The notes: generated from the sequence alone by a model not told the origin. 64,000 nt of DNA from Mangrovimicrobium sp033283325 (GCA_033283325.1 JAWMQO010000003.1:1-64000); one strand, 5' to 3'. Numbered from the stretch's first letter, positions 16,138 through 24,973 are shown. Program-made: numbers and translations.

Positions 16138-16264
16138 GGTTTTTCGTCCAGTCATTGATCTGCGGAATGGTTTGGGCTGCGGGTGTTGGGGACCCGCCGG
16201 AAAACCGGCGATTCTACCAGAGTCGGTGTACAGAGGCACCCGGCTCGGGGCTCTATTCAGGGGC

Positions 16265-16382
16265 GCGCGAGGCAGCTGGGCTCCCCTGTGAAACACGCCA
16301 AAAAGCGCACATCCATGTGCAGGCTCGGGCGGCGACGTCCTGTCGCCTTACGGTTTCACAGGGGAGCCCAGCCGCCTCGCGC
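16265..16382 (-). repeat. Structured palindromic element, copy 2
   Basis: Two 30-nt arms (16265-16294 and 16353-16382) pair completely, with one G-U pair on the minus strand. They flank a 58-nt core (16295-16352). The core hairpin is GCACAT-CC-ATGTGC at 16307-16320, the compensatory counterpart of GTACAT...ATGTAC in copy 1. The second hairpin at 16331-16347 is identical to that of copy 1. It starts 12 bp after the stop of the DUF6498 gene and lies upstream of purC. Orientation is the same as copy 1. Confidence 0.9.
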
Positions 16383-16393
16383 TCATGCCAGAT

Positions 16394-17089
16394 TCAAACG
16401 TTGGGAGCACTCTCCAGCGCCGCCAGGCGCTTGTGTTCTCTCATGTGCAGGGAGATATCCACGCCGAGTTTCAGCAGCACCAGGATCACCAGCATGAATA
16501 GCGGCTGGCCGAGCGCCATGACGCCGAAGCCGCCGAAGAGGACGGCGAGGTGCAGCACCACGATGCGGGCGTAGGGCGCGCTCATGATCTGGCCGGTGTC
16601 CAGTTCGTCGCGTTCCGGGCCGTAGAGGAAGTTGGCGAAGAAGGAGATACCGTGGCTGAGGAACAGGGCGGCGAAGGCGGCCAGCCACTGGGGTGGTGCG
16701 TGGGTGAGTACGTGGGCGGTGACGTTGAAGAGGATCTGGGGGAAGGCCAGGAACAGGGGCCAGGGATCGCTGGAGAAGGGGCTGAAATCTTCGTCGAGGA
16801 GCATGAGGACGATGAACATGCCGTGGACGCCGCAGAAGCCGCCGTAGTGGATGAGGAAGAACATGCCCTTGAACCAGCCAGCGAAGGGGGACTTTACCAG
16901 GAGTTTGGCCAGGGTGTAGAAGCCGATGACGAGGTTTTCGGACCAGTAGAGGATCATCAGTGCGGCCACGTCCCAGTCGAGGAAGAGGACGCCGACGAGG
17001 GGGAGCAGGTTCACCAGCACCAGCGCGGCGAGGCTGGCCCGGCGCCGGGGGCCGTAGTAGGCGCCGGACATGTCTTGCCAGAGGCTCAT
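16394..17089 (-). CDS. DUF6498-type multi-pass membrane protein
   Basis: A 231-residue protein with about six membrane segments. It includes LILYWSENLVIGFYTLAKLL near residue 50 (the family signature), FFLIHYGGFCGVHGMFIVLM, and a C-terminal helix pair around ALGQPLFMLVILVLLKLGVD. The family is conserved in bacteria and has no assigned function. I chose ATG 17089 (MSLWQDM) with GGAGAG upstream over a TTG 15 codons earlier. Structured-element copy 2 begins just past its stop. Confidence 0.75.
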   Translation of the reverse strand: MSLWQDMSGAYYGPRRRASLAALVLVNLLPLVGVLFLDWDVAALMILYWSENLVIGFYTLAKLLVKSPFAGWFKGMFFLIHYGGFCGVHGMFIVLMLLDEDFSPFSSDPWPLFLAFPQILFNVTAHVLTHAPPQWLAAFAALFLSHGISFFANFLYGPERDELDTGQIMSAPYARIVVLHLAVLFGGFGVMALGQPLFMLVILVLLKLGVDISLHMREHKRLAALESAPNV

Positions 17090-17178
17090 GGCTTGGGGCT
17101 CTCCACTTGCAGTATGCTGCCCGAGGTCGGACAATGCGCCCCGGTTAAAATGTAATCGAGTTTCAGGAACAGTATAAG

Positions 17179-17601
17179 ATGAACCAGCCCCGTACCCCCT
17201 ACCAGATGCTCGGCGATCAGGGCATTCGCGAACTGGTTAACACTTTCTACGACCTGATGGACGAAATGCCCGAAGTCGCCGAGTTGCGCGCGCTGCATGC
17301 GCAGGACCTCTCGCCGATGAAAGAGCGGCTCGCGGAGTACCTGATCGGCTGGATGGGCGGACCGCCGCTCTATGCGGACAAGTACGGCAGCGTGTGCATG
17401 ACCGAACCGCACGAGCCTTTCGCCATCGGCCCGACCCTGCGCGACCAGTGGCTCCTGTGCATGGAGCGTGCGCTGGAGAAGAACGACACCAGCGAAGAGT
17501 TGCGCGAGATGCTGCGTGTGCCCCTGTTCCGGATCGCCGATGCGGTGCGCAACCGGGACAGCGACCCCAGTGACGACCCCAATATCCTCGCCTCGAGCTG
17601 A
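17179..17601 (+). CDS. Group II truncated haemoglobin
   Basis: A 140-residue globin of the 2-on-2 type. It has TPYQMLGDQGIRELVNTFYDLM at the start, a long E-helix region LAEYLIGWMGGPPLYADKYG, a distal/proximal zone with PHEPFAIG, and the group II Trp in RDQWLLCMERAL. Such proteins bind O2, NO or sulfide. It is 33 bp upstream of a TonB-dependent receptor gene on the same strand, which may be coincidental. AGGAAC lies upstream of the ATG. Confidence 0.9.
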   Translation: MNQPRTPYQMLGDQGIRELVNTFYDLMDEMPEVAELRALHAQDLSPMKERLAEYLIGWMGGPPLYADKYGSVCMTEPHEPFAIGPTLRDQWLLCMERALEKNDTSEELREMLRVPLFRIADAVRNRDSDPSDDPNILASS

Positions 17602-17634
17602 AACACCCCCGATTTAAAAAGCCTTGAACCAATA

Positions 17635-19674
17635 ATGATGAAATTGAGCAAACTCTATACCGCTTGCGCGCTTGCCCTTGCGGCCAGCGCCTCACCTGCT
17701 ACCAGCGCCAATGAGCTGGAACAGGTGCTGGTCACCGCCAGCCGCGTCGAGGAGTCCGGCTTCGCCCTGCCGCTCGCCTGGACCAGCGTGGACGGCGACG
17801 CCATCGGCCTCACCAGCCCGGTGCATATCAACCAGATCCTGCAGCGCGTGCCCGGCGCCTGGATCAGCCGCGGCAACGGGCAGGAAAGCCTGCCGGCGCT
17901 GCGCTCCCCGGTACTCACCGGCGCCGGTAGCTGCGGCGCCTTCCTGATGGCCAGCGACGGCATCAGCCTGCGGGCCCCGGGTTTTTGCAACGTCAACCAG
18001 TTGTTCGACGCCAACGCCGAGCAGGCCGGTCGAATCGAGGTTATTCGCGGCCCGGCCACGGCGCTGTACGGTTCCAACGCCATGCACGGGGTGATCAACG
18101 TGCTCAGCGAAGCGCCCTCCCCCGAATTTTCCCAGCGGATTTCACTGGAAGCAGGGCCCTACGACTACTACCGTGGCAAATACCACTACGGCAATACCTA
18201 CGGCCGCCACGGCGTCAGCTTCAATGCCAACATCAGTACCGACGGCGGTTTCCAGGATGACTCCGGCTACGACCAGCAGAAGCTCACCCTGCGCCACGAC
18301 TACGAAGGCGATGTCTGGGCCTTCACCAGCGCTATCGACGCCAGCAACCTGAACCAGGAAACCGCCGGCTATGTGCAGGGCTACAAGGTCTACGAGGACG
18401 AGGACCTGCGCGAGACCAATCCCAACCCGGAAGCCTACCGGGATGCCTGGTCCGTACTCGCCTACAGCCGCGCCAGCCGCGCTATCGGTGACAAGCACGA
18501 GTTGGTACTCACGCCCTACCTGCGCGACAACGCGATGGAATTCCTGATGCACTTCGTACCCTGGCAGCCAGTGGAGGAAAACGGCCACCGGAGCCTCGGG
18601 CTGCAGGCGGCACTGCATTCCAACCTCGGCAACACGCAGTGGATCAACGGTGTGGACCTCGATTATTCCGACGGCTGGCTGAAAGAGGAGCAGGCGGAAT
18701 TCTTCAGCCCCAACCAGCCCGCCGGCACCCACTACGACTACGACGTCCTGTCCACCACTGCGGCACTGTTCAGCCAGTTGCGCTGGCAACGCGATGCGCT
18801 GGAACTCTCCGGTGGCCTGCGGGTGGAATACACCAACTACGATTACGACAACCGCACGGAAGACGGCGCCGCCTGCGCCCCCGAGGCCAGTGCCTGCCGC
18901 TTCTACCGCCCCGCCGACCGTGAAGACGATTTCACCAACCTCTCCGGCAACCTCGGCGCCAGCTACGCTTTCACTGCACAGCACATCGCCTACACGCGAA
19001 TCGCCCGCGGCTTTCGCGCCCCCCAGGCGGCGGAGCTGTACCGCCTGCAATCAGGGCAGACAGTCGCAGACCTCGACTCCGAGGAACTGGACAGCATCGA
19101 GTTCGGCCTGCGCGGCCGGATGGGGGACGGTTTCGCCTACGACCTCGCCCTCTACTACATGGAAAAGGATAACGTCATCTTCCAGGATTCAAACCGCTTC
19201 AACGTGAGCGGCGCCAGCACCGAGCACCGCGGGCTGGAAATGAATATCAGCTACGCGACGGGCAACTGGTTCATGGACGCCACCGCCAACATCGCCCGCC
19301 ACCGCTACAGCAGCGCAACCGAACTGCTCGGCAGCAGCGGTGATATCAAGGGCAATGATATCGACACCGCCCCGCACGCCTTCGGTAGCGCCCGCCTGGG
19401 CCACAATTTCAGCGGCGGTATCACCGGGGAACTGGAATGGGTGTACATGGATGACTACTTCGTCGACCCGGACAACAGCGCCGAGTACGACGGCCACTCC
19501 CTCCTCAACCTGCACCTCGCTGCGCCCTTCGGGGAGCGCTGGCAGTTCGGCCTGCGAGTGACCAACCTGTTCGACGAGGACTATGCCGAACGCGCCGATT
19601 TCGGTTTTGGGGAATACCGCTATTTCGTCGGCCAGCCGCGGGGAGCCTTCTTCGAGGTGGCCTATATCAACTGA
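17635..19674 (+). CDS. TonB-dependent outer-membrane receptor
   Basis: A 679-residue TonB receptor. It has a signal peptide (CALALAASASPATSA), a TonB box-like ELEQVLVTASR at the mature N-terminus, a plug domain (QILQRVPGAWISRGNGQESLPALR, then GRIEVIRGPATALYGSNAMHGVINVL), and a 22-strand-type barrel that ends in Asn rather than the usual Phe. The segment ARGFRAPQAAELY contains the FRAP motif seen in haem and siderophore receptors. Two Cys pairs lie in predicted loops. Substrate is unknown; no Fur or B12 element is visible upstream. Confidence 0.9.
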   Translation: MMKLSKLYTACALALAASASPATSANELEQVLVTASRVEESGFALPLAWTSVDGDAIGLTSPVHINQILQRVPGAWISRGNGQESLPALRSPVLTGAGSCGAFLMASDGISLRAPGFCNVNQLFDANAEQAGRIEVIRGPATALYGSNAMHGVINVLSEAPSPEFSQRISLEAGPYDYYRGKYHYGNTYGRHGVSFNANISTDGGFQDDSGYDQQKLTLRHDYEGDVWAFTSAIDASNLNQETAGYVQGYKVYEDEDLRETNPNPEAYRDAWSVLAYSRASRAIGDKHELVLTPYLRDNAMEFLMHFVPWQPVEENGHRSLGLQAALHSNLGNTQWINGVDLDYSDGWLKEEQAEFFSPNQPAGTHYDYDVLSTTAALFSQLRWQRDALELSGGLRVEYTNYDYDNRTEDGAACAPEASACRFYRPADREDDFTNLSGNLGASYAFTAQHIAYTRIARGFRAPQAAELYRLQSGQTVADLDSEELDSIEFGLRGRMGDGFAYDLALYYMEKDNVIFQDSNRFNVSGASTEHRGLEMNISYATGNWFMDATANIARHRYSSATELLGSSGDIKGNDIDTAPHAFGSARLGHNFSGGITGELEWVYMDDYFVDPDNSAEYDGHSLLNLHLAAPFGERWQFGLRVTNLFDEDYAERADFGFGEYRYFVGQPRGAFFEVAYIN

Positions 19675-19813
19675 GCAGCAGCACTGCTGCGTTCGCCGTC
19701 AAACAGACCCGGATGATCATGGTCCAGGCGACCAGGGCCACGACAGGAACAATAACGGCAGTATTGATGTGCATGTAGTGTTCCGCCTGTCGCTGGATGG
19801 GGAATCGCTCCCG

Positions 19814-20329
19814 CTATATTGTTACTGCCCGCTCCATGCAGACGAAGGGTAATTCCCGCCTCGGAAAGTATACTTCGCCTGCCCTTTCGTAGCCCCTGCG
19901 TTGATAGAAGTCCAATACCCGCGTGTTACCACTGTAGGTATCAATTCGAATTGAATTGAACTGCAAATCGCGTGCTGACTGCTCCACATGGTCCACCAAC
20001 ATTCGGGCGTAGCCCCTACCCTGAAAACTGGGGCTAACGGCCAGCCTGTGGATGACCAGTATCGGAGGCTCCGTAAATCTCCACCGCACAGTCGAATATT
20101 CAGGCTCCTGAATCTCATCGAAGCTTATGACAGCAACAATCCTGCCTGATAAGACCAGCTTCCTTAACGAACCCTGAGCCACATCAGAGACGACATAGTC
20201 GATGCTCGGGTATTCTTCATCCCACTGGTGAATACCCTGTCCAAGGAGTTGATCCCTGCAATCACTCAACAGGCGAACAACAGCATCCGCGTCCCGGCGT
20301 TCGGCCAATTCAATGCTCACGTTTCCAGG
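19814..20329 (-). CDS. GNAT-family N-acetyltransferase
   Basis: A 171-residue acetyltransferase if translation starts at GTG 20329, which has GGGGAG eight bases upstream. An ATG at 20377 would overlap the upstream DUF167 gene. Motif A is HRLAVSPSFQGRGYARMLVD near residue 100, where the loop Q-G-R-G-Y-A binds acetyl-CoA. The end FYQRRGYERAGEVYF is motif B. Acceptor substrate is unknown. It is the last gene of the lower-GC minus-strand block and has A/T-richer codons than its neighbours to the left. Confidence 0.82.
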   Translation of the reverse strand, partial: PGNVSIELAERRDADAVVRLLSDCRDQLLGQGIHQWDEEYPSIDYVVSDVAQGSLRKLVLSGRIVAVISFDEIQEPEYSTVRWRFTEPPILVIHRLAVSPSFQGRGYARMLVDHVEQSARDLQFNSIRIDTYSGNTRVLDFYQRRGYERAGEVYFPRRELPFVCMERAVTI

Positions 20330-20357
20330 CACCAGAAATTCTCCCCATCCATGCCCG

Positions 20358-20675
20358 TTAAGGGCGCACACCCCCACCGCCTACTTTCTCCCGGTGATCG
20401 GACATTGTGCAGCCCTGTATTTCGACTGTATTCAGTTGCGAACCGGCACCCGCAACAATGGCGATATCGCTGGCTTGCAGCTGAAGCCCGTCTTCCAGGA
20501 GTTTGAGTAACTCCCGATTTGCCCTCCCCTTTTCAGGAGGCGAAGCAACACAAACATTGAACGAATCACCAAGCCAACCCACCACGACGGGATTGGATGC
20601 GGCCGGAACGATCCCGCTTTTCATCTTCAGTGTATTCTTCATCTCCACGGAATCTTCAAACTGGCTGGCGTTCAT
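20358..20675 (-). CDS. DUF167 (YggU-like) protein, diverged paralogue
   Basis: A 105-residue member of the DUF167/YggU family: VGWLGDSFNVCVASPPEKGRANRELLK, then SDIAIVAGAGSQLNTVEIQG. It is a diverged paralogue of the DUF167 gene at 21895-22176; the two align across the whole domain but this copy has an odd C-terminal tail (REKVGGGGVRP). The start is taken at ATG 20675, which overlaps the TGA of the PepSY gene (TGATG), implying translational coupling. Function of the family is unknown. Confidence 0.78.
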   Translation of the reverse strand: MNASQFEDSVEMKNTLKMKSGIVPAASNPVVVGWLGDSFNVCVASPPEKGRANRELLKLLEDGLQLQASDIAIVAGAGSQLNTVEIQGCTMSDHREKVGGGGVRP

Positions 20676-21295
20676 CACTGGCGGTTTCGCGGGCCGTACC
20701 GCGGACTTCTCAGATAGGAGATAACGCCGAACGCGCTAAGTGAGAAAAGGCAGATTATACCCGCCACTCCCAATACCCGGTTCACACCTTTCCAATTTGT
20801 CCATTGCAGATAATGGATTCTATACAGTGATTCGATTATCCGACGATCCGCACCCTCCTGGGAAAGCGCCATCGTATCCCAGTCAAGTTCAATCGTGATC
20901 CCGGTACTTGTTGTGGCCCTGAGACCATCGATTACTCCGATAGCGCCATAACGCTCGGGATTGGCGCTGACGGCATCCTGCATCAGCAGCCTGACCTGGC
21001 CCTCAGTCGGTGCCGGGGCAGCCTTCGAGGTCTCGATATCGTAGTTCCTGAACTGCCCCGACTTTTTTACCAGAAGATGTAATCCCAGGATGCTTCGCAA
21101 GACCTTTACTTCGTCCCAGCCTCTTTCCGGATGGATCGCTACAGGAGCGCCAATTTCGTAGGTCCTGACCAACAAGCCCTGGTAGGCCTCCGCATAACCG
21201 GGCTTCACCAGGAAGACCAATCCGGTCGCAGCCCAGCCGATCAGCGGCAAAAGCAGAACCAGCCCCAGAACCCTATGGATTTTTTTCAGATGCAT
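20675..21295 (-). CDS. PepSY-type membrane protein
   Basis: A 206-residue protein with an N-terminal membrane helix (VLGLVLLLPLIGWAATGLVFLV), a periplasmic-type domain of about 130 residues, and a C-terminal helix (VLGVAGIICLFSLSAFGVISYL). The motif RIHYLQWTNWKGVNRVLGVAG near the end is the PepSY-associated arrangement found in small PepSY proteins. These are often linked to metal or redox proteins, but the role here is unknown. Its stop overlaps the DUF167 start. Confidence 0.7.
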   Translation of the reverse strand: MHLKKIHRVLGLVLLLPLIGWAATGLVFLVKPGYAEAYQGLLVRTYEIGAPVAIHPERGWDEVKVLRSILGLHLLVKKSGQFRNYDIETSKAAPAPTEGQVRLLMQDAVSANPERYGAIGVIDGLRATTSTGITIELDWDTMALSQEGADRRIIESLYRIHYLQWTNWKGVNRVLGVAGIICLFSLSAFGVISYLRSPRYGPRNRQ

Positions 21296-21408
21296 TGTTT
21301 CAGTAGGTGCTCGCGTTTTTTAACAGAACTATTTATTCCATGAATTCGGGCGCCCTGCACTGATCCTGCCCGCCATCTGCGGACCACCGTCTCCTGTCGC
21401 TTGAAGCC

Positions 21409-21813
21409 CTAACCCGGCGGGAACTCCGGATAGCTCACCAGGGAAGCAAGCCCATTTTCCCAGTCAGCCCGACTCGCTGTGAAAATATGGGCCTCGGGTT
21501 TCACCGCCGGTAGATCGTCAAGACTTCCGGCGGGCACAGTACAGATGTCATTTTCCAAATCAGTATTTGGCAGCGCCGATCCACAGCTGGAACAAAAACT
21601 CCTTGCATGACGAGTAGATTCGAGCTTGAAATTCCTGACTTTGTCCGCGCCTGACAACCATCTCAGGGCGGCACCTTTGGCAAACAGATTGGCAGCAAAT
21701 GCTGACCCGGTATCCTTGCGGCAAAAGGAGCAGTGGCAGATAAAGAAATGCTCGAAATCGCCATCGACTTCAAATGTGACCACACCGCATAAACACGAGC
21801 CTTTTACAGCCAT
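21409..21813 (-). CDS. GFA (glutathione-dependent formaldehyde-activating)-family protein
   Basis: A 134-residue zinc protein of the GFA/CENP-V fold. Zinc ligands are visible in the CLCG motif near the N-terminus (KGSCLCGVVTFEV), in ICHCSFCRKDTGSAF, and in FCSSCGSALP. The order and spacing are those of bacterial GFA-like proteins. Members of this group mostly have unknown substrates despite the family name. It lies in the lower-GC block, 114 bp from the PepSY gene. Confidence 0.88.
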   Translation of the reverse strand: MAVKGSCLCGVVTFEVDGDFEHFFICHCSFCRKDTGSAFAANLFAKGAALRWLSGADKVRNFKLESTRHARSFCSSCGSALPNTDLENDICTVPAGSLDDLPAVKPEAHIFTASRADWENGLASLVSYPEFPPG

Positions 21814-21894
21814 ATCAAACCTTTATTTACTGGCAGAAACTCTGCATAACCGTTTCCGCCCGATTGGAAATTGCCAGGATGCTCACATCCGCTC

Positions 21895-22176
21895 TCAACA
21901 GGCATCCTGAGCCGCGACTTTCTCGCTGATATCCGACATGGTGGCGCCTTTTATTTCGACTGTCTTCACTTGGGACGCCGCACCTGAAACAATGGCGATA
22001 TCACTTTCCCTGAACTGCAGTTGTCTGGACAGCAGCTGGAGCAACTCGCGGTTTGCCTTGCCCTTTTCAGGGGGTGCAGCTATCCGGACCTTAAGTGCAT
22101 CACCCAGCCAGCCGACAATACCGGGCCTGGAAGCACCGGGAACTACTTTGATCTTTAATTTAGTCTTCACAGGCAT
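21895..22176 (-). CDS. DUF167 (YggU-like) protein
   Basis: A 93-residue protein of normal length for DUF167/YggU. It carries the family core KIKVVPGASRPGIVGWLGDALKV, APPEKGKANRELLQLL, and SDIAIVSGAASQVKTVEIKG. A second, more diverged copy sits at 20358-20675. The gene is 15 bp downstream of the gamma-glutamylcyclotransferase-like gene on the same strand. Confidence 0.9.
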   Translation of the reverse strand: MPVKTKLKIKVVPGASRPGIVGWLGDALKVRIAAPPEKGKANRELLQLLSRQLQFRESDIAIVSGAASQVKTVEIKGATMSDISEKVAAQDAC

Positions 22177-22191
22177 AGTCGTTGCACGGAC

Positions 22192-22689
22192 TTAAACAGG
22201 GTATATCGCACGCTCTCTTGCGTCCCTGGCCCTATCGGAATCCTCCTGACTTGAGGTATTTATCAGCACTTCAAGATATCGAGCGGGCACGCCAATTTCC
22301 TTCGCGCCTCGAACCACATGATAGACATACCAGGAATAGGGCAACAGGGATGGGTCGACAATGGTTGCGAAATAAGTGAAGGCTTGCGATGACTGCCCAA
22401 GCTCATCGAAAACCAAAACATTTTTCTCTTCGTAGCCCTTCCCAAGACCCTCCACTTCATCCAGGCCGTCTTTCTCGAACTCAGGAATTTCATAGAGGGC
22501 ACCAAAAATAGTGTCCCCGGGATCGCTTGTGAAAAATGCATCACACTTGGCTGACCCGTCAATTATGCTGACCTTGTGAAAACGCAGGGAGTGCCCGACG
22601 AGCGAAACAATACCCAGGCGCTCGGCACCGGGAACCCGTTCCCGCAACCTCCGAAGCGACATATTTGAGCCGTAGGCGAAATATTTCAT
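22192..22689 (-). CDS. Gamma-glutamylcyclotransferase-like protein
   Basis: A 165-residue GGCT-fold protein. It begins MKYFAYGSNMSLRRLRERVPGAE, where YGSN is the substrate loop, and continues with FGALYEIPEFEKDGLDEVEGLGKGYEEKNV. The Glu in DEVEGLGKGYE is the expected catalytic residue. The ATG at 22689 starts the family motif; the upstream in-frame ATG would add a Cys-rich stretch with no homology. It may act on gamma-glutamyl amines or peptides. Confidence 0.88.
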   Translation of the reverse strand: MKYFAYGSNMSLRRLRERVPGAERLGIVSLVGHSLRFHKVSIIDGSAKCDAFFTSDPGDTIFGALYEIPEFEKDGLDEVEGLGKGYEEKNVLVFDELGQSSQAFTYFATIVDPSLLPYSWYVYHVVRGAKEIGVPARYLEVLINTSSQEDSDRARDARERAIYPV

Positions 22690-22795
22690 TCGTTTACCGC
22701 AGGCATTACAGCACGGGCGGGAGCAGCCTGCCTGCTCCATTCAGTCTGTCTGCGCTTCTATGGACCCACACTCGCATGGCTCCCTGGCCAGCCTC

Positions 22796-23131
22796 TTAAT
22801 ATTCTCCCGTGTTGGAAGAGAGCTTATCAAGCGCGATTTCCCTGAAAAACAGGAACAGGGGCAAGCCAAAAGACACACCTACTGCACACGTTCCCAGTAT
22901 GGGCGCCCACAGGATAGGTACCGAGTCTTTCGCACCCTGATAAATGATGAAGCCTATTAACACGACGGCGGAGACAAGCACGTCCATCCAGGCAAAGACA
23001 GAAAGCCTGCTAGCCAGTATCTCCTGCAGCACAATCCCGGGAGAAAAGCCATTCTCCAGAACCCATGGAATGAATGCTCCGTAGGGTAGCGCGATGCCGA
23101 GCAAACAAAGTCCTGCGTAGAATAGTTTCAT
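22796..23131 (-). CDS. DUF2834 membrane protein
   Basis: A 111-residue protein with three hydrophobic helices: LFYAGLCLLGIALPYGAFIPWV, DVLVSAVVLIGFIIYQ, and VGVSFGLPLFLFF. The loop ASRLSVFAWMDVLVSAVVL between helices one and two is typical of DUF2834, which has no assigned function. It is the leftmost transcribed gene after the SLC13 permease on this strand, from which it is separated by 39 bp. Confidence 0.78.
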   Translation of the reverse strand: MKLFYAGLCLLGIALPYGAFIPWVLENGFSPGIVLQEILASRLSVFAWMDVLVSAVVLIGFIIYQGAKDSVPILWAPILGTCAVGVSFGLPLFLFFREIALDKLSSNTGEY

Positions 23132-23170
23132 TACTTCTCCCAGTAGCTGAATCCACTCAGGACGATTCTC

Positions 23171-24895
23171 CTAGAAAGGAAAAACCAGGGGAACCAGCAC
23201 CAGGACGGTGGCGGAGTAGACAAGCGACACCGGCAGGCCTGCCCGGAAGTAATCGCCCATCGAGTAGCCCCCAAGGTTTTGCACCATCAGGTTGGTGGTA
23301 TAGCCGAAGGGGGTGAGGAAGCTGGCGCTGGCGCCGTAGGCCACCACCATCACGAAGGGCATGAAATTCACGCCGAAACTCTCCGCCAGGCCAAAGGCGA
23401 TGGGGAAGGCCAGCGCGGCGGCGGCGTTGTTGGTCATCAACTCCGTCATCGCCAGGGTGCCCAGGTAGATCCCCACCAGTGCCACGTAGGGTCCGAGTAT
23501 CGAGAGGTGCTGGTGCAGGAAGCCCGCCATCACGCTTACGGCGCCGGTATTGGTCAGGGCCTGGGAGAGAGTGAGCGCCGAGGCGATGATCAGCCAGAGT
23601 TCGAAGGGGAAGCGGCGGCGCAACTCGGCGCCGCGCACCACGCCCATCACCAGCATGCAGACCAGCAGGAAGGTCATGCCCTTGATCAGTGAGACAGTCT
23701 CGGTGGTGGCAAGTACCACCACAGTTGCCAGGACACCGGTCACCACATAGTTCTGCAGGGGGCTGGTGCGGATGCGGCCGACGGAGTCGTCGATAACCGC
23801 AAAGTTCTTGTCGAGGTTCTTGCGCTCGTTGAAATCGGCGCCGACGGCGAGCACCAGGTTATCGCCAGCCTGAATGGTGATATTGCCGAGCTTCCCGGAG
23901 AGCCGTTTGCCGCCGCGGCGGATGCCGACCACGGCGGCGTCGAACTGGGAGCGGAATGCGCTTTCCTTGATGGTCTTGCCCTCGATAGAGGCATTGGGCA
24001 TGACGATGACTTCAGTCATGTTCTCCTGCAGCAGTCCCTCTTCCACCGCGAAGAGCTGTAGCCCCTCGAAGGCGTCGAGCACGGAAACCCGCTTGATGTC
24101 GCCGGAGAAGATGAGTTTGTCACCCGCCTCGATGTATTCCTGCGGGGTTACCGGGGAAATCAGCTGATCGCCGCGGACGATTTCAACCAGGAAGAGGTCC
24201 TCGAGGTCTCGCAGGCCGTTTTCCAGCAGGCTACGCCCCACCAGGGTGGAATCGGCTGCGACCTCCGCCTCGATAAGGTACTCGTTGAGTTCGATATCAC
24301 CGTCGTCCGAGGCCGGCAGCATGCGGGAGCTGAACCACATGGCGATCATCCCCAGCAGCGTGCCAGTGGCGCCAACCACGATGAAGTCGAAGAAGGCCAG
24401 CCCTTTACCCGTTGCATCTTCGAGAAAGCTGCTGACGATCAGGTTTGTGGACGTGCCGATCAGGGTCATGGTGCCGCCCAGAATGGCCGCGTAGGAAAGC
24501 GGTATCAGCAGCTTGGAACCGGGGTGATAGCGGTTGCTGCGCACCGTATGGGCGAGGGTCGCCACCACCGCCGTGTTGTTGACGAAGGCCGAGAAGAAGG
24601 CGGTAACGCCGCCGAGGCGCAGGAGGCTCAGGGTATAACTCGGTGAAATCAGTTTGTCCGACAGTCGGCTCAACCAGGAGAGCTTTTCCAGGCCCACCGA
24701 AACCAGCAACAGTATGATCAGTGTCATCAGGCCGCTGTTGGAGGCCTTGGACAGCACGTCCGCCGTATCCACCAGGCCGAGGAAGTAGGCCGCCAGCATG
24801 CTGCAGGTAAAAATGCCCACTGCCGGCCAGTCGGTAAAAATGAGGCTGAGCAGCAGGATCAGGAACAAGCCGGTAATCAGCAACTGGTCAATCAT
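23171..24895 (-). CDS. SLC13/DASS-type permease with central TrkA-C domains (probable sulfate transporter)
   Basis: A 574-residue permease. The first membrane half contains FFSAFVNNTAVVATL and ILGGTMTLIGTSTNLIVSSFLED, and the second has MTELMTNNAAAALAFPIAFGLAE and ASASFLTPFGYTTNLMVQNLGGYS; both halves carry the SLC13 substrate and sodium loops. Between about residues 205 and 385 are two TrkA-C-type cytoplasmic domains (GRSLLENGLRDLEDLFLVEIVRG; EGKTIKESAFRSQFDAAVVGI). ATG 24895 is chosen (MIDQLL). Immediate upstream DHH, sat and cysC genes make sulfate the likely substrate. Confidence 0.85.
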   Translation of the reverse strand: MIDQLLITGLFLILLLSLIFTDWPAVGIFTCSMLAAYFLGLVDTADVLSKASNSGLMTLIILLLVSVGLEKLSWLSRLSDKLISPSYTLSLLRLGGVTAFFSAFVNNTAVVATLAHTVRSNRYHPGSKLLIPLSYAAILGGTMTLIGTSTNLIVSSFLEDATGKGLAFFDFIVVGATGTLLGMIAMWFSSRMLPASDDGDIELNEYLIEAEVAADSTLVGRSLLENGLRDLEDLFLVEIVRGDQLISPVTPQEYIEAGDKLIFSGDIKRVSVLDAFEGLQLFAVEEGLLQENMTEVIVMPNASIEGKTIKESAFRSQFDAAVVGIRRGGKRLSGKLGNITIQAGDNLVLAVGADFNERKNLDKNFAVIDDSVGRIRTSPLQNYVVTGVLATVVVLATTETVSLIKGMTFLLVCMLVMGVVRGAELRRRFPFELWLIIASALTLSQALTNTGAVSVMAGFLHQHLSILGPYVALVGIYLGTLAMTELMTNNAAAALAFPIAFGLAESFGVNFMPFVMVVAYGASASFLTPFGYTTNLMVQNLGGYSMGDYFRAGLPVSLVYSATVLVLVPLVFPF

Positions 24896-24973
24896 CGAGG
24901 TACGCCCGCTTCCCCATTTTTTATTGCCCACGGGTCCCGCCCGGGGCCCGAAGTATTATTCCGATCGTAATAC

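Noticed and set aside
14075..16382. CRISPR array or ERIC element as explanation of the two structured repeats
   Set aside because: Two copies 2.2 kb apart with gene-length spacing and no cas genes rule out CRISPR. The core does not match the ERIC consensus I know, and ERIC arms are not freely variable.
17090..17134. TTG start giving a longer DUF6498 protein
   Set aside because: The ATG at 17089 has a good GGAGAG site and starts nearer the first membrane segment. The extension is not like a signal.
19814..22740. Integron cassette array in the low-GC block
   Set aside because: Gene types fit, but I could not find paired RYYYAAC/GTTRRRY sites forming attC hairpins between the genes, and no integrase is visible.
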